A stretch of 6,468 nucleotides of DNA from Frankiaceae bacterium (GCA_030840515.1 JAVEEJ010000045.1:1-6468); one strand, 5' to 3'. Numbered from the stretch's first letter, positions 1 through 5,608 are shown. Notes: generated by a model from the letters alone, not told the origin. Translations and numbers: made by a program.

Positions 1-874
1 GGATCGCGATGTGCAGCATGGCCTTGCGGCGGTCTCCGAAGCCGGGGGCCTTGACGGCGACCGACTTGAAGGTGCCGCGGATCTTGTTGACCACCAGGGT
101 CGCGAGAGCCTCGCCCTCGACGTCCTCGGCGATGATCGCGAGCGGCTTGCCGGACTGCATGACCTTCTCGAGCAGCGGCAGCAGGTCCTTGACCGAGGAG
201 ATCTTGGAGTTCACGACGAGGACGTAGGGGTCCTCGAGCACTGCCTCCATGCGCTCCGGGTCGGTGACGAAGTAGGGCGAGATGTAGCCCTTGTCGAAGC
301 GCATGCCCTCGGTGAGCTCGAGCTCGAGACCGAAGGTGTTGCTCTCCTCGACGGTGATGACGCCTTCCTTGCCGACCTTCTCCATCGCCTCGGCGATGAT
401 CTCGCCGACCGTGGTGTCAGCGGCCGAGATGGAGGCGGTCGAAGCGATCTGCTCCTTGGTCTCGACGTCCTTGGCCTGCTTGCCGAGCTCCTCGGAGACG
501 CGCTCGACGGCGGTCTCGATGCCGCGCTTGAGGCTCATCGGGTTGGCGCCGGCCGCGACGTTGCGCAGACCCTCGCGAACCATCGCCTGCGCGAGCACGG
601 TCGCGGTGGTGGTGCCGTCACCGGCGACGTCGTCGGTCTTCTTCGCGACCTCCTTGACCAGCTCGGCCCCGATCTTCTCCCAGGGGTCCTCGAGCTCGAT
701 CTCCTTCGCGATGCTGACGCCGTCGTTGGTGATCGTGGGGGCGCCCCACTTCTTCTCCAGAACGACGTTGCGGCCCTTGGGGCCGAGAGTGACCTTGACG
801 GCGTCGGCGAGGATGTTCATTCCTCGCTCGAGACCGCGCCGGGCCTCCTCGTTGAAGCTGATGAGCTTCGCCAT
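1..874 (-). CDS. groEL: 60 kDa chaperonin GroEL (GroEL2 type), N-terminal part, cut by window edge
   Basis: ATP-dependent cytosolic chaperonin that encloses non-native proteins with GroES. The frame begins MAKLISFNEEARRGLERG and contains the equatorial-domain ATP-binding motifs VTLGPKGRNV (about residue 30) and DDVAGDGTTTATVLAQ (about residue 85). The apical-domain stretches EGVITVEESNTFGLELELTE, GMRFDKGYISPYFVTD, EDVEGEALATLVVNKIRG and KAPGFGDRRKAML follow. About 291 of roughly 540 residues are present and the C-terminus lies to the left of the window. The ATG at 874 is chosen because the protein then starts exactly like family members and has GGAGG 11 nt upstream. No groES lies upstream, so this is a stand-alone groEL, as with mycobacterial groEL2. 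Control is by the CIRCE pair upstream, presumably through HrcA. One oddity near the edge: a residue appears to be missing after KAML (see findings). The family assignment is very secure; the GroEL2 paralogue assignment rests on context and the EKKWGAPTITNDGV-type sequence. Confidence 0.98.
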   Translation of the reverse strand, partial: MAKLISFNEEARRGLERGMNILADAVKVTLGPKGRNVVLEKKWGAPTITNDGVSIAKEIELEDPWEKIGAELVKEVAKKTDDVAGDGTTTATVLAQAMVREGLRNVAAGANPMSLKRGIETAVERVSEELGKQAKDVETKEQIASTASISAADTTVGEIIAEAMEKVGKEGVITVEESNTFGLELELTEGMRFDKGYISPYFVTDPERMEAVLEDPYVLVVNSKISSVKDLLPLLEKVMQSGKPLAIIAEDVEGEALATLVVNKIRGTFKSVAVKAPGFGDRRKAMLHIAI

Positions 875-1029
875 GTGCGGTGGTACCTCCGCGTGTGATG
901 TGGACGTGCTGTCAGTGCGCTTCAGAGCCCGGCAGCAACAGGGAGAGCCGATGCCCGCGACGGTCGGCTCCTCCGCTCGCGCGACGGTGCCTCACCGGAC
1001 CTGCCCTGTCACTCTCAGGGTCTGAGTGC
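875..1029 (-). other. groEL 5' leader with ribosome binding site and small hairpins
   Basis: If transcription starts about 7 nt after the predicted -10, the groEL mRNA has a leader of roughly 155 nt with no convincing small gene. The ribosome binding site is GGAGG at 886-890 (minus strand). Two inverted repeats are visible: GAGCCGA paired with TCGGCTC (945-951 with 964-970, 12-nt loop) and CGGTG paired with CACCG (985-989 with 993-997, 3-nt loop). A regulatory role for these hairpins is not shown by the sequence. Confidence 0.45.
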
Positions 1030-1032
1030 TAA
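1006..1032. promoter_or_regulatory. CIRCE operator, promoter-proximal copy (HrcA site)
   Basis: The consensus is TTAGCACTC-N9-GAGTGCTAA. Here the half-site GAGTGCTAA (1024-1032) is perfect. The other half, CTGTCACTC (1006-1014), matches at 6 of 9 positions, and the spacer is exactly 9 nt. It lies over and just downstream of the predicted groEL start site, where bound HrcA repressor would block transcription until heat shock. Confidence 0.8.
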
Positions 1033-1036
1033 GCCA

Positions 1037-1065
1037 GTTTTAGCACTCACCCCAGGCGAGTGCAA
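1037..1065 (-). promoter_or_regulatory. Predicted groEL promoter (-35 TTGCAC, -10 TAAAAC)
   Basis: On the minus strand TTGCAC (1060-1065) is followed after 17 nt by TAAAAC (1037-1042), a plausible vegetative sigma-factor promoter. The start would be near 1030. The elements coincide with the CIRCE half-sites, which is the usual layout for HrcA-repressed chaperonin genes. The start site is inferred. Confidence 0.6.
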
Positions 1066-1066
1066 G
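1040..1066. promoter_or_regulatory. CIRCE operator, promoter-overlapping copy (HrcA site)
   Basis: TTAGCACTC (1040-1048) is a perfect half-site and GAGTGCAAG (1058-1066) matches at 7 of 9, again with a 9-nt spacer. This copy covers the -35 to -10 interval of the predicted groEL promoter, so the degenerate half on the minus strand (CTTGCACTC) doubles as the -35 box. The centre of this operator is 34 bp from the centre of the other, about three helical turns. Confidence 0.85.
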
Positions 1067-1072
1067 CCAGCT

Positions 1073-1085
1073 CCGGACCCTCCGG
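1073..1085 (-). terminator. Small GC hairpin after the threonine-synthase-like gene (weak terminator candidate)
   Basis: CCGGA (1073-1077) pairs with TCCGG (1081-1085) around a 3-nt loop, 9 nt beyond the stop codon. The stem is only 5 bp and no T-run follows on the minus strand, so termination here is uncertain and some read-through into groEL is possible. Confidence 0.25.
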
Positions 1086-1093
1086 CACCGCGG

Positions 1094-2362
1094 TCAGATC
1101 TCGAGGCCTCGGGCGCGGGCGGCCTGCATGAACTGCGAGTACGACGGCGCAATGGTCGCCGATGGCCCTACCTCGCCGGCAACGGCGTCGAGCGTCTTCA
1201 GCCCGTCGCCCGTGTTGAGCAGCACCGTCTCGGCGGCGGGGTCCAGCCGCCCCGCGGCCAGGAGCTTGCGCAGGGTGGCAACCGTGACGCCGCCCGCGGT
1301 CTCCCCGAAGATGCCCTCCGTCTCGGCAAGCAGCCGGATCCCCTCGACGACCTCGGCGTCGCTCACGTCCTCGATCACTCCCCCCGTCCGGCGCACCGCA
1401 TCGAGCGCGTAGGGCCCGTCGGCCGGGTTGCCGATCGCCAGCGACTTGGCGATCGTGTCCGGCTTCACCGGGGCGACCACGTCATGCCCGGCCTTGAAGG
1501 CGCTGGACACGGGGGCGCAACCGCTGGCCTGGGCGCCGTACACGCGCCACTCGCTCTGCTCCACCAGTCCGAGCGACCCGAGCTCGCGCCAGGCCTTGTC
1601 GACCTTGGTCAGCAGGGACCCGCTCGCGATCGGCACGACCACCTGCTGGGGCACCCTCCAGCCGAGCTGCTCGGCGACCTCGAAGCCGAGCGTCTTGGAT
1701 CCCTCCGCATAGAACGGCCGCAGGTTGACGTTGACGAACCCCCAGTCGTCCAGGTCACCCGCGAGCTCGCCGCAGAGACGGTTCACGTCGTCATAGCTGC
1801 CGTGGACGGCCACCAGCAGGCCGCCGTACACGGCCGCCATCACCGTCTTGCCCGCCTCCAGGTCGCTCGGGATGAGCACGCAGGACTGAAGGCCCGCGCG
1901 CGCCGCAGCGGCGGCCACGGCTCCCGCCAGGTTGCCGGTCGAGGCGCACGCGAGCGTCCCCAACCCGAGCTCCTGCGCCGCGGCCAGCGCCACGGCCACG
2001 ACGCGGTCCTTGAACGAGTGGGTGGGGTTGCCGCTGTCGTCCTTGACCCAGAGCGTCTTCATCCCGAGCGCGGCGGCGAGCCGATCGGCCTTCACCAACC
2101 GCGTCATGCCCGGGTGCAGTCCCGGTCGCGTCGCGACGTCCACCGGCACCGGCAGCAGCTGGCGGTAGCGCCAGATGGACTGCGGCCCCGCTTCGACCGA
2201 CGCCCGCGTGACGGCGCCGTACTCGTAGCCGACTTCCAGCGGCCCGAAGCACTCGCTGCAGGCGTAGTGCGCGCCGAGCGGGAGCCGGGCCCCGCAGTTG
2301 CGACAGGACAGGCCCACAGCGGGGCCGAGGTCGAGCACGGGGGGATCGGTGGTGATCGTCAT
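1094..2362 (-). CDS. thrC: Threonine-synthase-like PLP enzyme with N-terminal zinc ribbon, under SAM riboswitch control
   Basis: Fold-type II PLP enzyme of 422 residues. Residues C20, C23, C35 and C38 form a CxxC...CxxC zinc ribbon. The PLP-binding lysine is K118 in NPTHSFKDR, the phosphate loop is ASTGNLAGA, and the C-terminal TGDGLKT loop is present. Threonine synthase converts O-phospho-L-homoserine to threonine in the cytosol. The family usually reads NPTGSFKD; here G is replaced by H. This zinc-ribbon form differs from the shorter threonine synthase that actinobacteria encode beside hom and thrB, so it may be a second paralogue with a changed role. The ATG at 2362 is chosen because AGGAGAGG sits 10 nt upstream; longer in-frame starts (2383, 2428) run into the riboswitch. 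A SAM-I leader implies repression when S-adenosylmethionine is plentiful, pointing to methionine or homocysteine metabolism. In Streptomyces I recall a MoaD/ThiS-like sulfur-carrier gene beside the equivalent gene; none is present here. Family secure, substrate open; the gene symbol reflects family only. Confidence 0.9.
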   Translation of the reverse strand: MTITTDPPVLDLGPAVGLSCRNCGARLPLGAHYACSECFGPLEVGYEYGAVTRASVEAGPQSIWRYRQLLPVPVDVATRPGLHPGMTRLVKADRLAAALGMKTLWVKDDSGNPTHSFKDRVVAVALAAAQELGLGTLACASTGNLAGAVAAAAARAGLQSCVLIPSDLEAGKTVMAAVYGGLLVAVHGSYDDVNRLCGELAGDLDDWGFVNVNLRPFYAEGSKTLGFEVAEQLGWRVPQQVVVPIASGSLLTKVDKAWRELGSLGLVEQSEWRVYGAQASGCAPVSSAFKAGHDVVAPVKPDTIAKSLAIGNPADGPYALDAVRRTGGVIEDVSDAEVVEGIRLLAETEGIFGETAGGVTVATLRKLLAAGRLDPAAETVLLNTGDGLKTLDAVAGEVGPSATIAPSYSQFMQAARARGLEI

Positions 2363-2372
2363 GCGAACGAGG

Positions 2373-2380
2373 CCTCTCCT
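2373..2380 (-). promoter_or_regulatory. Ribosome binding site of the threonine-synthase-like gene, touching riboswitch stem P1
   Basis: AGGAGAGG on the minus strand lies 10 nt before the ATG. Its first two bases (2379-2380) are also the last bases of the GATGAG strand of riboswitch stem P1 (2379-2384). Forming P1 with SAM bound would therefore occlude the edge of this site, which suggests translational control. Confidence 0.7.
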
Positions 2381-2512
2381 CATCTTTCCCACGTCGCGAC
2401 GTGCTCGCGCGTGAGCCGGAGTTGGCACCCACTCCCGGCGGCGCTGTCACAGCGCGTGCCGGGTGGGTTGCCGGGGCTTCGTCGGGCCGGTCCCTCTGCC
2501 CCTCTGGATGAG
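2379..2512 (-). ncRNA. SAM-I (S-box) riboswitch aptamer
   Basis: Read on the minus strand from 2512, all conserved S-box blocks occur in order. CTCATC (2512-2507) and GATGAG (2384-2379) form a perfect 6-bp P1. Next come CAGAGGGGCAGAGGGACCGG and GACGAAGCCCCGGCAACC for the P2 region. P3 is CCCGGC (2463-2458) with GCCGGG (2439-2434), capped by a GCGCTG-TGA-CAGCGC hairpin. The J3/4 signature GGTGCCAACTCC follows, then a P4 candidate CACGT-CGCG-ACGTG (2390-2403), then GGGAAAGATGAG. The family binds S-adenosylmethionine and normally turns the downstream gene off. No terminator stem with a U-run fits between P1 and the ATG (16 nt), so control is probably translational. SAM-IV was considered, but the GAGGGACCGGCCC/GACGAAG core is of SAM-I type. 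The pseudoknot was not traced. Confidence 0.93.
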
Positions 2513-2532
2513 CGGTCTGAAGTTGTGCGGCC

Positions 2533-2560
2533 AGGATAACCGGATGCGCCCCGACGTCAC
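2533..2560 (-). promoter_or_regulatory. Possible promoter for the riboswitch transcript, inside the gpgS start region
   Basis: The aptamer begins at 2512, so its promoter must lie upstream, over the beginning of gpgS. On the minus strand GTGACG (2555-2560) and TATCCT (2533-2538) are separated by 16 nt. A start near 2526 would leave about 14 nt before P1. The -35 matches poorly and this is a weak prediction. Confidence 0.35.
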
Positions 2561-3443
2561 GGAGTGGTTCACCCGTCGGACAACCGCGGCCGCGGACTGG
2601 CCGCTGCGCCGCCTGATGGCGCTGAAGGCGGAGACGAGTACGACGGTCGCCGTGGTGCTGCCCGCGCGCAACGAGGCCGCCACTGTGGGCCGCATCGTCG
2701 ACTCCGTGCGCCGGGTCCTGGTCGAGCGCACGCGGTTGGTTGATGAGCTGCTCGTCGTGGACTCAGCCTCGACCGACGCGACTGCTTCACTCGCCGCGGA
2801 CGCAGGAGCGCAGCTTGTGCGCCTGGACGTCCCCGGCAAGGGTCGTGCGCTGCAGGCCGGAGTCGCCGCGACCACCGCGGACATCGTGTGTTTCATCGAC
2901 GCCGACCTCACCGACTTCACCAGCAGCTTCGTCACCGGGCTGGTCGGACCGCTTCTCGCCGATCCGCAGCTGCACCTCGTGAAGGCCACCTACGACCGGC
3001 CGGGGCCGGACGGTGCGCCCGCCGGGGGCGGCCGCGTGACGGAGCTCGTCGCCCGGCCGTTGATCAACGCGCACTGGCCGCAGCTGGTCGGCTTCGTGCA
3101 GCCACTGGGGGGCGAGTACGCGGCGCGGCGTGGCCTGCTCGAGTCGCTTCCGTTCCCGGTGGGGTACGGCGTCGAGCTGGCGATCCTCATCGACTCGTTG
3201 AGCGCGGTCGGACTCGATGGGCTCGCGCAGGTGGACCTCGCGCGGCGTAAGCACCGTCATCAAGGAAACGTGAAGCTCGGGCAGATGGCCGCGGCGATCG
3301 TGCGCGTCGCCGAGCGGCGACTGGGCGTCGCGCAGCCCGCGCTGGCGGAGCTCGTGCAGTGGGAGCGGTCGGGGTCCGGCTACCGGCCGGTGCTGACCGA
3401 TGTCAGCGAGCCCGAGCTCCCTGCACTGGCGTCGCTACGGTGA
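2544..3443 (+). CDS. gpgS: Glucosyl-3-phosphoglycerate synthase (GT81 family)
   Basis: GT-A fold glycosyltransferase of 299 residues. It transfers glucose from a nucleotide donor to 3-phosphoglycerate, giving glucosyl-3-phosphoglycerate, precursor of glucosylglycerate and of methylglucose lipopolysaccharides. Visible motifs: VVLPARNEAATV (residues 37-48) at the nucleotide end; VVDSAST (71-77); the metal-binding DAD (119-121; DSD in the mycobacterial enzyme, as I recall it); GGGRVTELVARPL (161-173), a strong family signature; QPLGGEYAARR (186-196); SLPFPVGYGVE ending at E211; and H237 in RRKHRH. The 26-residue spacing of E211 and H237 equals that of the catalytic glutamate and histidine I recall for Mycobacterium tuberculosis GpgS. 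The ATG at 2544 is chosen because AGGA lies 7 nt upstream and the W8...PLRRLMALKA segment matches family N-termini; an upstream ATG at 2463 would read through riboswitch DNA. It starts divergently from the threonine-synthase-like gene and is followed after 4 nt by otsA, so the two are probably co-transcribed. Confidence 0.9.
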   Translation: MRPDVTEWFTRRTTAAADWPLRRLMALKAETSTTVAVVLPARNEAATVGRIVDSVRRVLVERTRLVDELLVVDSASTDATASLAADAGAQLVRLDVPGKGRALQAGVAATTADIVCFIDADLTDFTSSFVTGLVGPLLADPQLHLVKATYDRPGPDGAPAGGGRVTELVARPLINAHWPQLVGFVQPLGGEYAARRGLLESLPFPVGYGVELAILIDSLSAVGLDGLAQVDLARRKHRHQGNVKLGQMAAAIVRVAERRLGVAQPALAELVQWERSGSGYRPVLTDVSEPELPALASLR

Positions 3444-3447
3444 CTGC

Positions 3448-4836
3448 GTGTCCTCACTGATCATCGCCTCAAACCGGGGGCCGCTGTCGTTCCGTCAGGA
3501 CGCGGACGGCGAGCTGACCTCCACCCGCGGCGGCGGGGGCCTGGTCAGCGGGCTGACCGCAGCCTGTGAGGGACACGACGCGCTGTGGGTGTGCGCGGCG
3601 CTGACCGACGGCGACCGGGCCGCCGCACGCGGCACCAGCACCATCGACGAGTCCCCTGCGGTGCGGCTGCTCGACATCGACCGCACGACGCTGCACCGCG
3701 CCTACAACGGGATCGCCAACTCCACGTTGTGGTTCGTGCACCACCACCTGTGGGACGTGTCTCGGCAGCCGCGTTTCGACGCGGCCTGGCGGCGCAGCTG
3801 GCGGGCGTTCGAGGACTACAGCGCGAGCTTTGCCGAGGCGATCTGCGAGCACGCCGAGCAGGGCGCCCGCGTCCTCGTGCAGGACTACCACCTCGTCCTG
3901 GTCCCCCGACTGCTCCGCGAGCGCCGGCCGGACCTGCGGATCGGGCACTTCTCCCACACGCCCTGGGCGACGCCGGACTACTACCGGCTGCTCCCCGACG
4001 ACGTCGCGGCTCAGGTCCTCGAGGGCGTGCTCGCGGCCGACCACATCGGATTCCTCACCCGGCGCTGGGCTGATGCGTTCCTCGCCTGCGCGGAGCGGGT
4101 GCTCGGCGCGGAGCCCGCTGCCGATGCAGCCGGACGCGTCGGCGTGCACGCGCTCGGGATCGACGAGAAGTCCTTGCGGGACAGGGCTTCTGAGGCCGAT
4201 GTGAACGGTGCCGTCCGGCGCATCCAGGGACTCGTCGGCGGTCGTCAGCTCATCGTCCGAGTCGACCGCACCGAGCTGTCGAAGAACGTGGTGCGCGGAC
4301 TGCTCGCCTACCGCGAGCTCCTGCAGTCCCACCCCGAGTGGCAGGGCAAGGTGGTCCATCTCGCCCTGGCCTACCCGTCGCGGCATGACCTTCCTGAGTA
4401 CCGCGAGTACACCGCCGAGGTCCAGCGGGTGGCCCGCGACATCGTCGACGAGCTCGGCACCCCGGAGTGGACCCCGTTGCTGCTCGAGGTCGACGACGAC
4501 TACCCGAGGTCACTCGCGGCGATGCGCTGCGCCGACGTGCTGCTGGTCAACCCGGTGCGTGACGGGATGAACCTGGTGGCCAAGGAGGGACCCGTTGTCA
4601 CGGACGGGAACCTCACGCTGGTGCTGTCCCGCGAGGCGGGCGCGGCGGAGGAACTCGGCCCCGACGCGCTTCTCGTCAACCCCTTCGACATCACGGGTAC
4701 GGCGAGCGCCCTGCATGAAGCGCTGTCGATGTCGGCGAGCGACCGGGCCGAGCGCTGCGCGCGGCTCGCTGGGTCCTCGACCGCGCTCCCGCCGGTGGAG
4801 TGGGTCAGCCAGCAGCTAGCCGCACTAGCTCGCTGA
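3448..4836 (+). CDS. otsA: Alpha,alpha-trehalose-phosphate synthase (GT20), divergent actinobacterial form
   Basis: Retaining GT-B enzyme of 462 residues that joins nucleotide-glucose and glucose-6-phosphate into trehalose-6-phosphate in the cytosol. Order of motifs: IIASNRGPL with R10; the glycine loop RGGGGLVSGL (27-36); NGIANSTLWFVHHHLWD; QDYHLVLVPRLL with D146; HFSHTPWATPDYY with H170; HALGID; VDRTELSKN with R274 and K279, the counterparts of the Arg and Lys that bind donor phosphates; and RDGMNLVAKE (371-380). The usual text at the Arg/Lys site is ERLDYSKG, so this copy is divergent while keeping both charges. The GTG at 3448 is preferred: it follows the gpgS stop by 4 nt and puts SNRGP at the normal distance from the N-terminus. 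GGTGA, made by the gpgS stop region, can serve as a weak ribosome site, suggesting translational coupling. An ATG at 3400 would add 16 non-family residues overlapping gpgS. Its 3' end overlaps otsB tail to tail. A related acceptor such as glycerol-3-phosphate cannot be excluded. Confidence 0.88.
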   Translation: MSSLIIASNRGPLSFRQDADGELTSTRGGGGLVSGLTAACEGHDALWVCAALTDGDRAAARGTSTIDESPAVRLLDIDRTTLHRAYNGIANSTLWFVHHHLWDVSRQPRFDAAWRRSWRAFEDYSASFAEAICEHAEQGARVLVQDYHLVLVPRLLRERRPDLRIGHFSHTPWATPDYYRLLPDDVAAQVLEGVLAADHIGFLTRRWADAFLACAERVLGAEPAADAAGRVGVHALGIDEKSLRDRASEADVNGAVRRIQGLVGGRQLIVRVDRTELSKNVVRGLLAYRELLQSHPEWQGKVVHLALAYPSRHDLPEYREYTAEVQRVARDIVDELGTPEWTPLLLEVDDDYPRSLAAMRCADVLLVNPVRDGMNLVAKEGPVVTDGNLTLVLSREAGAAEELGPDALLVNPFDITGTASALHEALSMSASDRAERCARLAGSSTALPPVEWVSQQLAALAR

Positions 4837-5608
4837 GCAACACCGCTACCCCCGCCGGACCGTCGACGACGAGGTCGGCGCGCTCCGCAAGGGTCGGCAC
4901 CTCGGCCGAGCCGGCGCAGACCGTCACCCCGGCGAGGCCTCGCTCGCGAAGCTGCTCGACGACCTCGAAGGCGGCCAGGTCCCCCAGGTCGTCGCCGACG
5001 AACAGCACAGCCTGTGGTTGATGCTCCCGCACGAGGTCGAGCAGTGCCGTGCCCTTGTCGATGCCGAAGGGCCGCACCTCCAGGACGTAACGCCCGGGTT
5101 CGACATGGAGGCCGTGTCTCGCAGCGACGGCGCGCACGGGCTCGTCGAGCAGGCCTAGTGCACCCGCTGGGTCGACGGCTTGGCGAGTGTGCACGGCCAC
5201 CCCAGAGCCCTTGTCCTCCAGCAGCACCCCAGCCGGCGCGGTTGCGAGGAGTGCCGCGAGGTCGGCCGCAGCGGCGCGCACCTCGTCAGGGGGCGGTGGC
5301 TGTCTCACGTCGCCGTTCTGCCAGTGCTCGCGGCCATAGGCACCACGCAGCACCACCGGAAACGGCTGGGTGTCCAACGTGAGCTGATGCGCCACGAACT
5401 CGACGGGCCGGCCGGTGATCACCGCGAGACAGCTGACTCGCGGGGCGAGATCGCGCAGAGCGGCAACCGCGTCCGGCAGTGCCACCGCGTCCTCGGGGCG
5501 TTGGACGATCGGCGCGAGCGTCCCGTCGAAGTCAACCGCGATGAGCGCTCGGCCCAGCTGGGCAGCGATCGGTGCGAGCTGCTCCCGCACCCGCTCGAGC
5601 TCGTGCAC
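4805..5608 (-). CDS. otsB: Trehalose-6-phosphate phosphatase (HAD superfamily)
   Basis: HAD hydrolase of 267 residues, about the normal size for OtsB; it removes phosphate from trehalose-6-phosphate to give trehalose. HAD motif I is VDFDGTLAPI with nucleophile D26 and acid D28. Motif II is ITGRP with T65. Family text includes LRGAYGREHW, LEDKGSGVAVHTR and RPFGIDKGTAL with K185, and motif IV is FVGDDLGDLAAF with D206, D207 and D210 for Mg2+. All catalytic residues are present. The start is a GTG at 5608, with AGGG 7 nt upstream as a modest ribosome site and TAGGGT nearby (see findings). It converges on otsA, the stop lying 32 bp inside the otsA coding region. Partnership with otsA is inferred from family and position. 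It could also act on glucosyl-3-phosphoglycerate made by the neighbouring GpgS, but nothing in the sequence shows this. Confidence 0.93.
   Translation of the reverse strand: MHELERVREQLAPIAAQLGRALIAVDFDGTLAPIVQRPEDAVALPDAVAALRDLAPRVSCLAVITGRPVEFVAHQLTLDTQPFPVVLRGAYGREHWQNGDVRQPPPPDEVRAAAADLAALLATAPAGVLLEDKGSGVAVHTRQAVDPAGALGLLDEPVRAVAARHGLHVEPGRYVLEVRPFGIDKGTALLDLVREHQPQAVLFVGDDLGDLAAFEVVEQLRERGLAGVTVCAGSAEVPTLAERADLVVDGPAGVAVLLSELVRLAAG

Noticed and set aside
11..898. Long open frame on the plus strand opposite groEL
   Set aside because: It is the GC-rich mirror of a secure GroEL frame. Its translation (runs of L, D, G, R) resembles no protein family and has no ribosome site.
1024..1048. 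GAGTGCTAA-N7-TTAGCACTC read as one inverted CIRCE-like operator
   Set aside because: The half-sites are back to front for CIRCE. Pairing each with the outer half-site at exactly 9 nt gives two properly oriented operators.
2363..2428. 22-residue N-terminal extension of the threonine-synthase-like protein
   Set aside because: The extension is encoded by riboswitch P1/P4 and ribosome-site sequence, whereas the ATG at 2362 has a well-spaced AGGAGAGG.
2379..2512. SAM-IV riboswitch, the class frequent in actinobacteria
   Set aside because: The GAGGGACCGGCCC and GACGAAG text and the 3' GGGAAAGATGAG end with a P4 before it fit SAM-I rather than SAM-IV.
1484..2539. 351-codon plus-strand frame opposite the threonine-synthase-like gene
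   Set aside because: Antisense shadow: low-complexity R/H/A/G text. It also runs across the riboswitch and past the gpgS ribosome site.
2463..2543. 27-residue N-terminal extension of GpgS
   Set aside because: It would be coded by DNA opposite the aptamer core and is not family-like. The ATG at 2544 has AGGA at good spacing.
3400..3447. Upstream ATG start for otsA overlapping gpgS by 44 nt
   Set aside because: The extra residues do not match GT20 N-termini. The GTG at 3448 starts right before the conserved SNRGP motif.
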